A stretch of DNA of 64,000 nt from Megascapheus bottae (taxonomy: Eukaryota > Chordata > Mammalia > Rodentia > Geomyidae), in NCBI GenBank assembly GCA_024803745.1, contig JANJXV010000037.1:4787001-4851000 (forward strand), given 5' to 3'. Both the position numbers and the translations under genes were made by a program. Each line of letters begins with the position of its first letter. Positions within the stretch are counted from its first letter, which is position 1. This document shows, piece after piece, positions 36,370-49,100 of this stretch. The notes below the pieces were generated by a model. That model had not been told where the DNA came from. It ran no database searches and saw only the letters and a list, made by a program, of their open reading frames with translations.

Positions 36370-39300
36370 ATGGAATTCTACATAGCCAACAGACAAGATA
36401 AAATAATGGCGTTTGCAGGGAAGTGGATGAATCTAGAGTGAATCATGTTGAGTGAGACAAGTCAAGACCAAAGGAACAGAAGGCACATGGTATCCTTAAT
36501 ATGTGGCTATTAGATCCAAACAGTACAAGAGCGAGGACTTAGTATTTGCATACCCAATGCTATGGACATGAAACAGGAAATATAAACACAACTACATAGA
36601 CATAAAAACCTATGACTCTATACACATAATGTTTTATTTCATAAATTAATATGTATCTATGATATACAAACCCTTAGCCTAATTTTGATTATGTTCTAAA
36701 AACTAAGTGCCATGGTTGTATAGATTCCCTTCTTGAACACTCGTTTGCTAAACATGTCATTTGAAATATGATGTAAAAATCAATGTTAATAAATTCTTTA
36801 ATTAAAAAACTTACGACTCTATAGACATAATGTTTTATTACATAGATTGATATGTATCTATGACATACAAACCCTCAGCCTAATTTTAATTATGTTCTAA
36901 AATCTAAGAACCAGTGATTGTATATAGATTCCCTTCTTGAATAATTGTTTGTTAAATATGTCATTTGAAATATGATATAAAAATTAATGTTAATAAATTC
37001 TTTAATAACAAAATTTCAGGCCTCCCCACTAAAAAAAAAAAAAAGCCTAGGTGGCTTTTTATTTTCCTTTTAGGTAGTACTAGGGGAGCTTGCTAAGCAG
37101 ACTTTCTTTTCCCGCTGGAATGACAGACACATGCCATTATACTCAGCTTATTGACTGAGACAGGAGTCTTTTTTCATGGGCTGGTAATGAACCAATCCAA
37201 TCTCCATGTCCTATTGAATAGCTGAGGTTAGAGGAATGAGCCTGGCCTCAAATTCTACTATCACTTAATAGTTGAGTAACCTGTACAAATTCTTTAATCC
37301 CTCTGAGTCTGTCTTCACCTGCAAAAGCAGAATTAAAACACTACCACCTCTTTCATGGAGTTGTTATAAGGTACACAAGCATATGTATGTATTTGTGAAT
37401 GTGCATGTGAATTTGATATAATCCTGCCACAAAATCTGCCATAGTGGTAATAATGGTGTCAATGCCAATAAAGAATAAACAAACTCAGGATAGACAAAAA
37501 TGGAAAAATGTTCACCATATTTAATATGAAAAATATCTTAAGGCACAGAGTTAGGTAAAATAAAATTAAATACTGGAAATTTCACTGTAATAACAAGGAA
37601 CTAGAATGTTATCATACCTGATTAACAATCTTTTAAGAATAACATGATTATTAAGCTACATTAAAGATAAATGCCTGGGCCAGGAGTTTGGCCTTGTGGT
37701 AGAGTGCTTGCCTAACATGCAGAGACCCCGGTTCAATTCCTTGGTACCACGTACATAGAAAAAGCCTAAAGTAGTGCTATAGCTCAAGTAGTAGAGTGCT
37801 GGCCTTGAGAAAGCCCAAGGTCAGAATTCAGGCCCTGAGTTCAAGCCCCAGGACTGGCCAAAAAAAGAAAAAAAAGATTAATGCCTGTACTTTATTTTGG
37901 CTTTATTTTTGAGAATTGTGGTTTGTAACAGGACTTTGCTAATGGTTGTAATCATTAAGTGGTAAAGTGTCAAATAATGTAGTTTCATTTAATAGCTTAG
38001 GCTGGCCTGGAACTTGCTACATAGTTTAAGCTAGCTCTATCTAACTCATGATTCTCTGCCTCAGCCAAATACTAGGATTACTGGCCTGTGCCCCTATGCC
38101 CAGCTCCAAAGTAAACCCTTAAATGATCCTTTCTTTGAGGGAAACAGTCATTTCATCTTTTTTTTTTGGGTGGGGGGGTAATCCTGGGCTTGAGCTCAGG
38201 GCCTGAACACTGTCCTTGGACTTTCTCAAGGCTAGAGCTCACCTGAGCTTCAGCACCACTTCCGGTTTGTTTTTTTTATGTATGTGGTATTGAGGAATCA
38301 AACCTGGGTCTTTATGCATGCTAGGCAAGCACTCTACCACTAGGCCAAACTCCTGGCCTCCATTTCATCTTTTTTTATGCCTAATGTCTAGCACAGTGTC
38401 AGTACATAGCTAAGAGCCTACAAAAACAAAACAAAACAAGTCAGGCACTGGTAGCTCACAGCTGTAATCCTAACTACTCAGAAAGGGTGAGTTCTGAGGA
38501 TCACAGCTCAAAGCCAGCCCAGGCAGAAAAGTACATGAGACTATTATCTCTAATTAACCACCAAAAACTAGACATGGGCTGGGAATATGGCTTAGTAGTA
38601 GAGTACTTGCCTAGCATGCATGAAGCCCTAGGTTCAGTATAACAAAAGCAGAAAAGGCTGGAAGTGGTAGAGTAGCTAGCCTTGAGCAAAAGAGCTCAGG
38701 GACAGCACTAAGCCCTAAACTCAATCCCCACAACCAACTCATCCCCCCCCCAAAAAAAGCACACTGTCTTTTTAAAATATACTGTAATTTAAGATTCGGA
38801 GACAAAGCTATGAGAAACATTTGAAATAATCACAAAGTGCCTTTCAAAGAGTACAAGTACCACTAATTTCCTCGAATAAGGTGAGAAGTACAAACCCAAC
38901 AACTCTCTTACAACTGCTACACATTTACCATCAGAAAAAGGTCTCACCTCTTGGATTTGCATCCATGTCTCCAGATGTTAAACCAATTAGATTAGGGCGC
39001 TGTGTCTGAGTCCTTGAAAAGAACTGTCTGTACTGTGATCTACCAGAACTGGTAATACTAGGAGCTTCTGGGTTATAACCATCCGGTTCGTAAGTATCTG
39101 AAGGAAAATAAAACATATGTTAAATAGGCCAGAAATAAAAAATATTTCCCATTTACTTTAAAATACTAAAGAAACATGTTCTTCAACAAATGTAAGTATA
39201 TCAGTATATTTATATTTCACTTAAGTTACAGTATAGTACTTCTGGAAGTAAAAAACAGAGCTGCCATGAATCATATTATTTCTCAAATGCTTATAAATAT

Positions 39301-40071
39301 CCCAAAACTCATTAAGCCATCTCGGTCTTATAAATTAATAAACTAACTTGAACTTCAATGCATATTTTTGAGATAAATGTTCATGTATTTGAATGTTAGG
39401 TTTCAACTTCTAGGTATTTCTTTTTTTTAATTCAGTCTACAAGCACCTGAGGTATGTCCTCAGACTTTCTAGTTTTGTAGTTTTTCAGATAGGGTCTCAC
39501 TTGCTGGCCATGGATCACAATCTTCCTACCTCTGCCTCATATGTAACAGGTATTACATGCAAGTGCCAATGTACACTTTCATGACAGAGTCTCCCTTTTT
39601 GCCTAAGCTGGTTTCAAATCACAATCCGTCAAATTTCACCAACATTGAATGTGAGCTACCATGCCTAGCCTTCCTCATAGCTTTCCTAATTAGGAAGAGA
39701 AAAAAATGTATCAACATATTGATTTGATTTACACTTTAAACTGGAAAGACAATAACTGGCTTCATATGTAAAGCACATTTAAGGTCCAGGAATGTGGCCT
39801 AGGGGTAGAGTACTTGCCTCGCATGCATGAAGCCCTAGGTTTGATTCCTCATTACCATATCCAGAGAAAAAGCCAAAGGTAGTGCTATGGCTCAAGTAGT
39901 AGAGTGCTAGCCTTGAGAAAGCCCAAAGACAGTGCCCAGGCCCTGAGTTTAAGCCTCAAGACTGGCAAAAAATAAAATAAAGCACATTTCAAAAAAAGAA
40001 TTTGGTCAGATAAAATTCACATTTATAGTTGCAATAATTATGTTATTACCACCCCTCTTCAATTATTAGTA

Positions 40072-40107
<36 letters not shown>

Positions 40108-43100
40108 AGTCCTGGGGCTTGAATTCAGGGATTGGGTGCTGTCCGTGAGCTCTCTTGCTCAAAGCTAGCACTCTACCACTTAAGCCACAGCTCCATTTCT
40201 GCCTTTTTTATTGGTATATTGGAGAAAACGAGTCTGGCAGACTTTTCTGCCTGGGCTGTCTTGGAACTGGAATTGCGTACCTCAGCCTCCTGAGTAGGTA
40301 GGATTATAAGCATGAACCACCAGTACCCAGCTCACCAGTTCATTTTTTTAATTACTGTTTCCCCTGTTTAATTACTGTTTTAAAAGCCCATTTTAAAAAG
40401 TCTAATGTTAAATTAGCAATTTTACTGGTGTTAAAAGCAATTCTGCAAGAAATTCTAAAAAGGAAAACAAATGGCATTTATCCCCTTCAGTCCATAAAAT
40501 GCAAAGGTTGTCTATACTGACTTTCATAATTAGAATTTAGAAGTCCAGCCTTACTTTTTTCGTAATGAAAAAATTCCTTAAGTAATCCACACCAAGTGTA
40601 AGCTACAAGACACATTTAAATCTTTATTGAAGTCACTACTGGGGTTCAGTGTATAAGATCAGCAGTATGTACCCTACAATATGTACCTATAACTCCAAAG
40701 GCGGTCAATGGAAGTAATAAGCACTACTAGGATTCACTAGTCCCCAATGTAAATTTCTTACTCTCAATGCTCTTACAGAAAATCTTTCTTGTGAATACCA
40801 TAGTCCCTAACACCAAACTCATCAGCAAATCCTCCCCTTTCACAAAGGGTCAATAGACTAACCTGAATTTAAACAAGAAAACACCATTGAAACCTAAGTG
40901 ATTCTGTGACATCTGGTATTAGAACGTGAACAAGAACTGCTGGTCCGTATACCTTCTCACAGTCCTCACAAGCTTATGGAGTTGTATAGAAAGGGTATGA
41001 GTAGATTTTAAGATTGGCTTCTTCAAATAAAATGTTAAACCAATTTTGAAAGTCAGACATCAGAGCCATTTATACTACCTTCTTCAGAAGGAGGGCAGCT
41101 TGGAAAACCTCGTAAATTATTGTCACAATGATGTTCTTATTATAGAATTTGTCTTCCATTTTCAAAGCTTGCATTGAGCCAAAGTTGTCTGACAATGGTT
41201 GGTTACAAAAATCAAATGACTCACTTCAATAGTTAGAAAGCTATGATACAATTATATACCAAGAGTATTCTCTGAGCTTCGCACTATTTCAGTTTCTGTC
41301 CTGATCTTTTTAAATTTTGTTCAAGAAAAGGGCTCAAAGACAGTTTTTAACTGTATATAATTCCTACCAAGAGAAACATAAATTGTAATGATATATAGCT
41401 TAACAAAGCAAATCTCGACTTGCTTAAATATATTTAAAATTTATATACTTCGAAGGTGACACATAAAACAATAGCTGCCAAATGTCAATTCTAAAGATTA
41501 TATGCTCTATGGACTAACTTACAAAATAAATGTTGATTCATCTTTTTTTGTGTGCATTTGCTAGTCCTGGGGCTTGAACTCAGGGCCTGAGTACTGTCCT
41601 TAGGCTTTCTCAAGGCTAGAGCTCTACCACGTGAGCCACAGCACCATTTCCAGCTTTTTCTTTTTTTTTTCCTATGCATACGGTACTGAAGAATCAAACC
41701 AGGGTCTTTGTACACAGTAAGCAAGCACATTACCACTAGGCCAAACTCCTGGCTTTTTTCAAGGCTAGCTAATGTTCTGCCACCTGAACACAGCTCCACT
41801 TCTGGCTTTTTTGGTGTCTATAAGATATGAGATATTATTAGAGATAAGAATCTCAAAAACTTTCCAGCCTGAGCTGGCTTTGCACTTCAATCATTTAACT
41901 TCAGGCTACTGAGTAGCTAGGATTATAGGCTTGAACAATGTCACTAGGCTGGTTCCTTTAAAAGAAAAAACAAAAACAAAAACAGTATCTTATAATAAAA
42001 AGTTTGGGGTTCTTGTATGTTTTGCTGTTCCTGGGGCTTAAACCTTGAGCCTCAGTGTTGTTCCCGAGTGTCTTTTGCCCAAGGCTAGCACTCTATCACT
42101 TACGCTACAGATCTACTTCCAGCTTTCTGGGGTAGTTTATTCAGAGAGAAAAGTGTCATGGAATTTCATCCCCAGAATGGCTTTGAACCTTGATCCTCAG
42201 AGCTCAACAACCTATCTAGGATTGCAGGCATGAACCATCAGCACCTGGCATAAAAGTTTTCAGATACAATTTGATACAACCAACATAAAAAATTCCCAGT
42301 TAGCTGGGTACCAGTGGCTCACAACTATAATCCTAGCTACTCAGGAGGTTGAAATCTGGAGGACTGTAGTTCAAAGCCAGCTAGTCAGGGAAGTTTTCAA
42401 GACTCCATCTACAGAACAACTGATTTAAAAAAAGAAGAAGATGAAAGATTGGAACACTATCTCAGTTAGTAAAATGTCAGCTGAGCAAGCAAAACCAAGC
42501 AAGTCAGGCGTGGTGGCACAAGCCTATAATTCCATCACTCAGGAGGCTGAGGTAGCAAGAGAGTAGCCCAAGCTACATAGAAAGAGGCTGTTTAAACAAA
42601 CAAACAAACAAACAAAGAATCCTTCAGTTAATTATGATGAAGTGAAATCTAAAGTCAAAGTGTAAAACGTCTCTAAGGGGGAAAAAAAAGACTTTCCTAA
42701 GACACTAACAAAAGCACACCAATTTTCAAATTACACAGGTCAATAGGAAGAAAGTTTTGAAGAATTACTACATTACATGCAATGCTATAGCTATACAACA
42801 GGAGGTATGGGGCATGTTTATTCTATAATCAGCAAGAAAAATTAACCTTGTTTTCTTCTAATATAGAACTAATTAGGAAACACTCAAGTAGATTATTATC
42901 TTCCCATCTACCTGATTAGAAAGTAGCTCAAGAACTACGTGTGACTTTGTTACGGAGGCACTGAAGGTAAGTGTAGAGGACACCAGAGATGACACACACA
43001 CAGGAGGCCTAATCACACAGCAGCCACAAGGGACAAACTGAAGCAGAAGAACAGAGACTAAAATTATCTATGAGCTTTCATAGGAATGTGTGGTAGCAGA

Positions 43101-46100
43101 TGAGAACACCAGGTCACCTCTTAGACTGATCAGCTTATCATGCAAAAGGTCAGTGAGACAGGTAGCCATCTCTAGCAAAGCTTACCTGGGACCAGAGGGG
43201 TGGGGCTGGAGACTGAGGTATGATACCCAATGGAGGATCCCATGAGGTTTCGAGGTGGCACCAAACGAGCTGCCAACAGAGGAGGCGGTGTCCCCAACTG
43301 AAGTCGCTCAGATGCAGCAGCACCATGTTCACGAGAGTACATGGGCTGTCCTACAGAGGAAAGAATAGGAGGGCAGCTAGGATTGAGAGTCACAAGCTTC
43401 TCTTAGACAATAAAGCTAGTTCCTTAGACTTTGAGCCAAGAACAAAGAAATGACATGCACAGGAGCAGCAACTGAGAAAGATGATACTGAGATTCTTTCT
43501 AACTCAAAGGTTTAGCCATGCAACTGGTCAGACTGAATCGAGGTATAAAAAAAGAATGAGGTAGTACTATATAATTTTCACCTCTTAGAATCTGAAATAG
43601 AGCAACTGTGTACTGACTTTACCCAAAGCTGAACAATCAACAATATACAATTAGAGAAAGGATCCATTAGCTATTATTCACACAGAATTTGGTGTCCACT
43701 GAGCTATGCTAACACAAAGACCATCACATGCAACCATACCATACATGGGGTTCCCACATATGGGACCAGAAAAACAAAAATCAAGAAATAAGAAAGGAAG
43801 CACAACTATACCTTCACAGAAAATACGAAATGTTCAAAAGAAAAAACAAAAAACAAGAAATAAATATGCTTTCCTGTGAGCGGGTCAATAGCAAAAACCA
43901 AAGAAAAAGTACAAAATCCCTAACAGAGCAGCATTGTTACACAAATATTAACAAACATGTTTTGAAAGAAAATACACTTAGTGTTTCTTGTTTATACACT
44001 AATACAAGAACACAGACACAATGAAGCCAAATTCTGCAGAACAAGGTTAGAAAAATACAAAGTATCAAGGAACAAAGCAAAGCCATGCTCTGACTATTCA
44101 GTAGTTCTTTAACCACTGAAACCCTGTTGTATGAGACATATACCTTCTTTATATCCCAAATCAGTCATTCACTATAACAACACAAGATAGAGGGTATTTA
44201 CAAGTTTTAGCATATGATGAAATATTGTTTCTAAATTTCTAAAGATTTTTAATGTATCCTAATAGAACAAGAAACAAATGTAATCATTCAGTTTTCTATT
44301 TAGTGATGAGAATAAAAAGATCCAGCCATTATACTGCAAAAACAACTGAAAATAGTTATAAGCTGGTCTACTGCAGAGAATTCCTTGTAAAGAATGATGG
44401 ATAAGAAGAATGAAGTAGAAAGCTCAGGGGGAAAAAAAAAATGGAAGAACAATCTCGGCCCATGGAACTACTTTAAATTTATGACAACCCACAGAATGTA
44501 CCAAGTGTATCAAAACAATAACTGTCTCAAAGTAAACAAACTAAAAGACAAGTTTTGTAAGTCAGTGGTGAAGATCCATATTGAAACAAGCAACATAACA
44601 AATAATACAACATAAATCAAAGTAAACCACAAGGGATGAAAGACTAGATAATATGCAAGGACTAAATCAGATACCAATTTACTTTCTATAAACAAAGTCC
44701 ATTGTCAACACAGATAAATGTGATATAAATGAGAAAATCTCACAGAAAAATAGTATTTTAGAAATTTTATGTGGCTAATAATAGAAAAAGTACTTTCTGA
44801 ACAGTAAAGGTTATTTGTATAAATTCAGCTTAAAAAATGAAGAAATACTTTCAACTTAATACACAGTCTACAAAATATAGTATTTATATACTACTATTAC
44901 TTTTTGGCACATCCAGTATTTATGGTCTGTTTCAAAGAAACAGTCATCAAATCAAGTGTAAGGCAGAGGGAGACTTTATTTTAAAATAACCACTTGTTGG
45001 CTGGGTACCATTAGCTCATACCTGTAATACAAGCTTCAGGATACTGAGATCTGAGGATCCCAACTCAAAGGCACCAGGGCAGCAGAGTCTGACACTGTTT
45101 TCTCCAGTTAACTACCAAGAAGCCTGAAGGGAGGCTCAAGTGGTAGAGCACTAACCTTGAGCAAAAAAGCTCTGGAACAGAACAGTATCTAGGCCCTGAG
45201 ATCAAGCCCCAGGATCAACATGTTCACACACAAAAGATCATTTGGGGAAGGGGAGGGTAGGGGGAGGAGATTGTAGCTGAGCAGAGGTTTAGGAAGTATA
45301 CCAAGCCGATGACTTCAAGAGAGGATAAAATCTACTTTAGTGACCATCACACCCTGAGCAATACCCCCAGGCCAAAAAAAATCAGTTAACTTACTAGACA
45401 TGCAATCTTGCTATCTTACAAAATAATTTCAATGACATCTCATTATTTAAGTGACATTCAAAGGATCTATGATGTTCTGACTCAACATCAACCAACAACA
45501 AAATCTCATGAGTTTTTCTAAATTATGACCCTTTCATATTAGCTTTTAAATGGCATTACTGGGAAGCGTATATACCTTGTTGGACTTTCTTTTGCTTTTA
45601 CTGTTTAACTGTACTCTTCCAAAACAATCTAAATGAATGTTGGTTTGTTTTCCCTAGTCCTGGGGCTTCAACTCAGGGCCTGAGCAGTGTCCTTGGGCTT
45701 TCTCAAGGCTAGAGCTCTATTACTTGTGCCATAGCACCACTTTTGCTTTTTCTAGGTTCCTTTTTACGTAATTTTTACAACTATATAACATTTAGGAGAT
45801 TCTTTTTCACCTACAAATATGTCATGGGTTGTGAATTTTGATAGCAATTTCAATAGCAATAAAACATTAATAATTTAAACTCTACCAACTTGTTAAACTT
45901 TTAGATCAAATGCCCTATTACATTAAAATACACATAAAGCTGATAATTTGAACCAAAACAAGTTTTAATTTCTAAATTATTTATCTAAGAACCTTTCATT
46001 AAAGTTTCAACTTCTGTCTTAAAGACAGGATTTTTTAGGCTATCTTAAAATGACTTGAATTTAAAGATATAAAAAAATTTATGACAAACTATATATGCTC

Positions 46101-49100
46101 TTCCAAGTTTGTTTAGTGTTTAGATTGCTACATACTACCTCCTGGGTTTTCTAGTTTCTCTATACATTTTAGAATCAATTTTTAGGTTTTTAAGAAGTGA
46201 TAAAAACAAATTTGCGCAGAACTGTGAAATTTCTGACGTATTTATTCTATAATTTTTTAAATATTCAGTTGTCAAACAATTCTCTATATAAAAACAATGA
46301 CACAGCATATAAAACTATAAGGCAGTAAAAATGTCAATGAGAAGTTGCCACTTTTTACTGGAACAAAAATAAGTGGAAAATAGTGTATTATATACTCAAA
46401 TATTAAGTATTCTTTATTCTGCGATTTTTATCTTTTCTTTCAGTGTTCAAGTGTATTTCTTAATCTGAAAAGATACTACATACTATCCTATACAGTCCTT
46501 ACCATGACAAAAGAAGTAACTGATGTTATTTATCCCCAAACTTGTATTAGAAGTATCACCACCCCCTAAAACAAATGTTTTTAACTTCTGTCCTAAGAAA
46601 AACCTACTGATACTTTACAAAATATTTTCCTTTTTAAAGACAGGAGGAACATGGACTTCTTGCTGTATGAAGTCTGACAGCTCACTTATCAGCTCCCTAG
46701 TATCCAGTGCAATACCTCAAAGTGTGCACTCAATAAATACTTGAGAAATTAATTATTAATTCATTATTTATTTATTTAGTCAGTCGTGGGGCTTAAACTC
46801 TGGGCCTGGACGCTGTCCCTGAGCTCTTCAGCTCCGGCTACCGTCCTACCCCTTGAGCCACAGTGCCACTTCCAGTTTTCTAGTGGCTAATTGGAGATAA
46901 GAGTCTCTCGTTCTTTAGTACCCGGGCTGGCTTTGAACCGAGATCCTCAGATCTCAGTCTCCTGAGTAGCTAAGATTACAAGTGTGAGCCACTGCACCCA
47001 GCGAAGTTAATTTATTAACTGAAGTAAGTGTAACTCAGATTTTCAAAACCAAGCTGAATACTTACAAAGTGAATTTCAATACTAAATTTGAACAATATAG
47101 GAATGGTAATTTAAAACAAAATGGAGCCAGGTGCCTGTGGCTCACATCTGTAATCCTATCTACTCAGGAGACAGTTCTGAGAATTGCTGTTCAAAGCCAG
47201 CCCAAGGAAGAAAGTCTGTGAGACTTTTACCTCCAATTAACCACCAGAAAACCAGAAGTGGCACTGTGCGAAAATGTAGCAGAGCACTAGCCTTGAGCAA
47301 AAAAAAAAAAGTTCAAGGACAATGCCCAGGCTCTGAGTTTAAGCCCCACAACTGAAAAGAACACCAGAATACTCATTATAAGTCACAATAGTAATTTTAA
47401 CAGTATTTTTTAAAAGGAGCTATCTACAGACTCTGAGATAAATAATCCACTTGTTCATATTTTTAAGTCCAAAGGACATTAAGGAATAATATTAACAACT
47501 GACTCAAGTAGAAACAGATGAAAGAAGACTGGCCACAACCTGGTAACTGTTGAGGCTGGACAATGGTTACATGGACCATCATTAAAATAGGCACATCTGA
47601 GTTCATTATGCTGTATTTTATGTGTACTTGATATCTGCTTTAAAATAAGTAGACTATCAATAGAATAAATATACACCGTAAAACACACTCGTTAGAGAAC
47701 TGAGATGCTAAACATGAAACAGGGATATTAAAGTAAGATTTCTGTTCTAAAGAAGGTCAGTTGAACATAAGATTCATACACATAAAAAGAAATCAGATAT
47801 AGATATGTACATATACAAACACAGATATATGTGTAGTCATATATCTGTGGCTATGTATATATATATATGAATACACATATACTTGTGCATGTAAATATCA
47901 TTACAAATTATTGGATTATATGAGTTTAGAATACAGTAATAATGTTCCTAAAGTACTTAGATGATTGGGCCTTGAAAGAAAAAGCAGATAGGCAATAGTG
48001 AAGAAGGAAGAAGAAAACTAAGTTACAACAGTGAAACAGAGCATAATTGGTCTGATCAGAAAAGGAGTATATTGGGAAAGAGAGAAAAAAAAAAAGATTA
48101 CCAATAAAAAGTGGTAAGGGGCCAGGAGTGTGGCCTAGTGGTAGAATGCTTACATGAAGCCCTGGATTCCATTCCTTAGAACCACATCAACAGAAAAGGC
48201 CACAAGTGGTGCTGTGGCTCAACTGTGGAACACTAGCCTTGAGAAGGCTCAAGAACAGTGCCTAGGCCCTGAGTTCAAGTTCCAGGATAGGGGGGAGAAT
48301 GGTAAGCCAGAAGCAGTGGCTCCTATCTGTAATTCTAGCTATTGGGAGGAGATCAGATGGACAGATGAATCATGTTGGGAACAACAGTTCATGAGACCAC
48401 CAATTCAATAACACTTGAGCATAGTAGCAAACACCTGTCATCATAGCTACCAAAGAAGAATTTAAAAAAAACACCAGAAAGGAGCCACGAGCATAGCCTA
48501 GTAGTAGAATGCCGCCTGCATATAAAAAGCCCTGGGTTCGATTCCTCGGTACCGTCTATAAAGAAAAAGCCAGAAGAGGGGCTGTGACTCAAGTGGCAGA
48601 GTGCTAGCCTTGAGCAAAAATAGTCAAAGGACAGAGCCCAGATCCTGAGTTCAAGCCCCAGAACTAACAAAGAGGGAAAAAAAAAAAATCAGGTGAAAAA
48701 ACACAGAAAGATATGGTCCATGCTGGTCTGGGCATAAATATGACTCTCTATTTTAGAACAACAACAAAAAAAAAGACTTAAAAAAAAAAAAAGCAGAGCT
48801 GGTGGCAAGTGCTTGAACACTTGCCCAGTAAGTCGAGATCCTAAGTTCAAAGCCAAGTATGGGGCAAAAGGAAATAATGCCTAGGGGAGATAAGAATATG
48901 GATCAAAAGGAAATAATACCTAGGGAAGTAAGAGTATTGATCAAGTAGTAGAATGCCTGCCTAGCAAGCACAAGGCTATGAGTTCAGATCCTAGTACTAT
49001 GAGAGAAGAGGGGTTGGAAAGAAGGAGTCTGTGTGTGTATGTTTGTGTTTGTGGGTGTGGGTGTGTGTGAGAGAGAGAGAGAGCATGTACATGAGTACCT

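Larger units (their letters stand above)
32521..36515 (+). pseudogene. L1 ORF2 remnant (endonuclease and reverse transcriptase)
   Basis: Endonuclease motifs GDFN (32950-32961) and SDHS (33181-33192), the latter replacing the usual SDH(N/C). [13 protein letters not shown] near 33904, and the polymerase FADD at 34774-34785. An early in-frame stop near 32610, other stops and frameshifts, and an IDL-Geo at 34078 inactivate it. Confidence 0.88.
30370..37016 (+). mobile_element. L1 (LINE-1) retrotransposon, near full-length, inactive
   Basis: A GC-rich 5' UTR, ORF1, ORF2 with endonuclease and reverse transcriptase motifs, and a 3' UTR follow in order; about 6.0 kb once three inserted SINEs are subtracted. 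It lies in the intron between RBM27 exons H and I, antisense to the gene. Several stops and frameshifts in both ORFs show it cannot make its proteins. The 5' edge is approximate. Confidence 0.9.
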
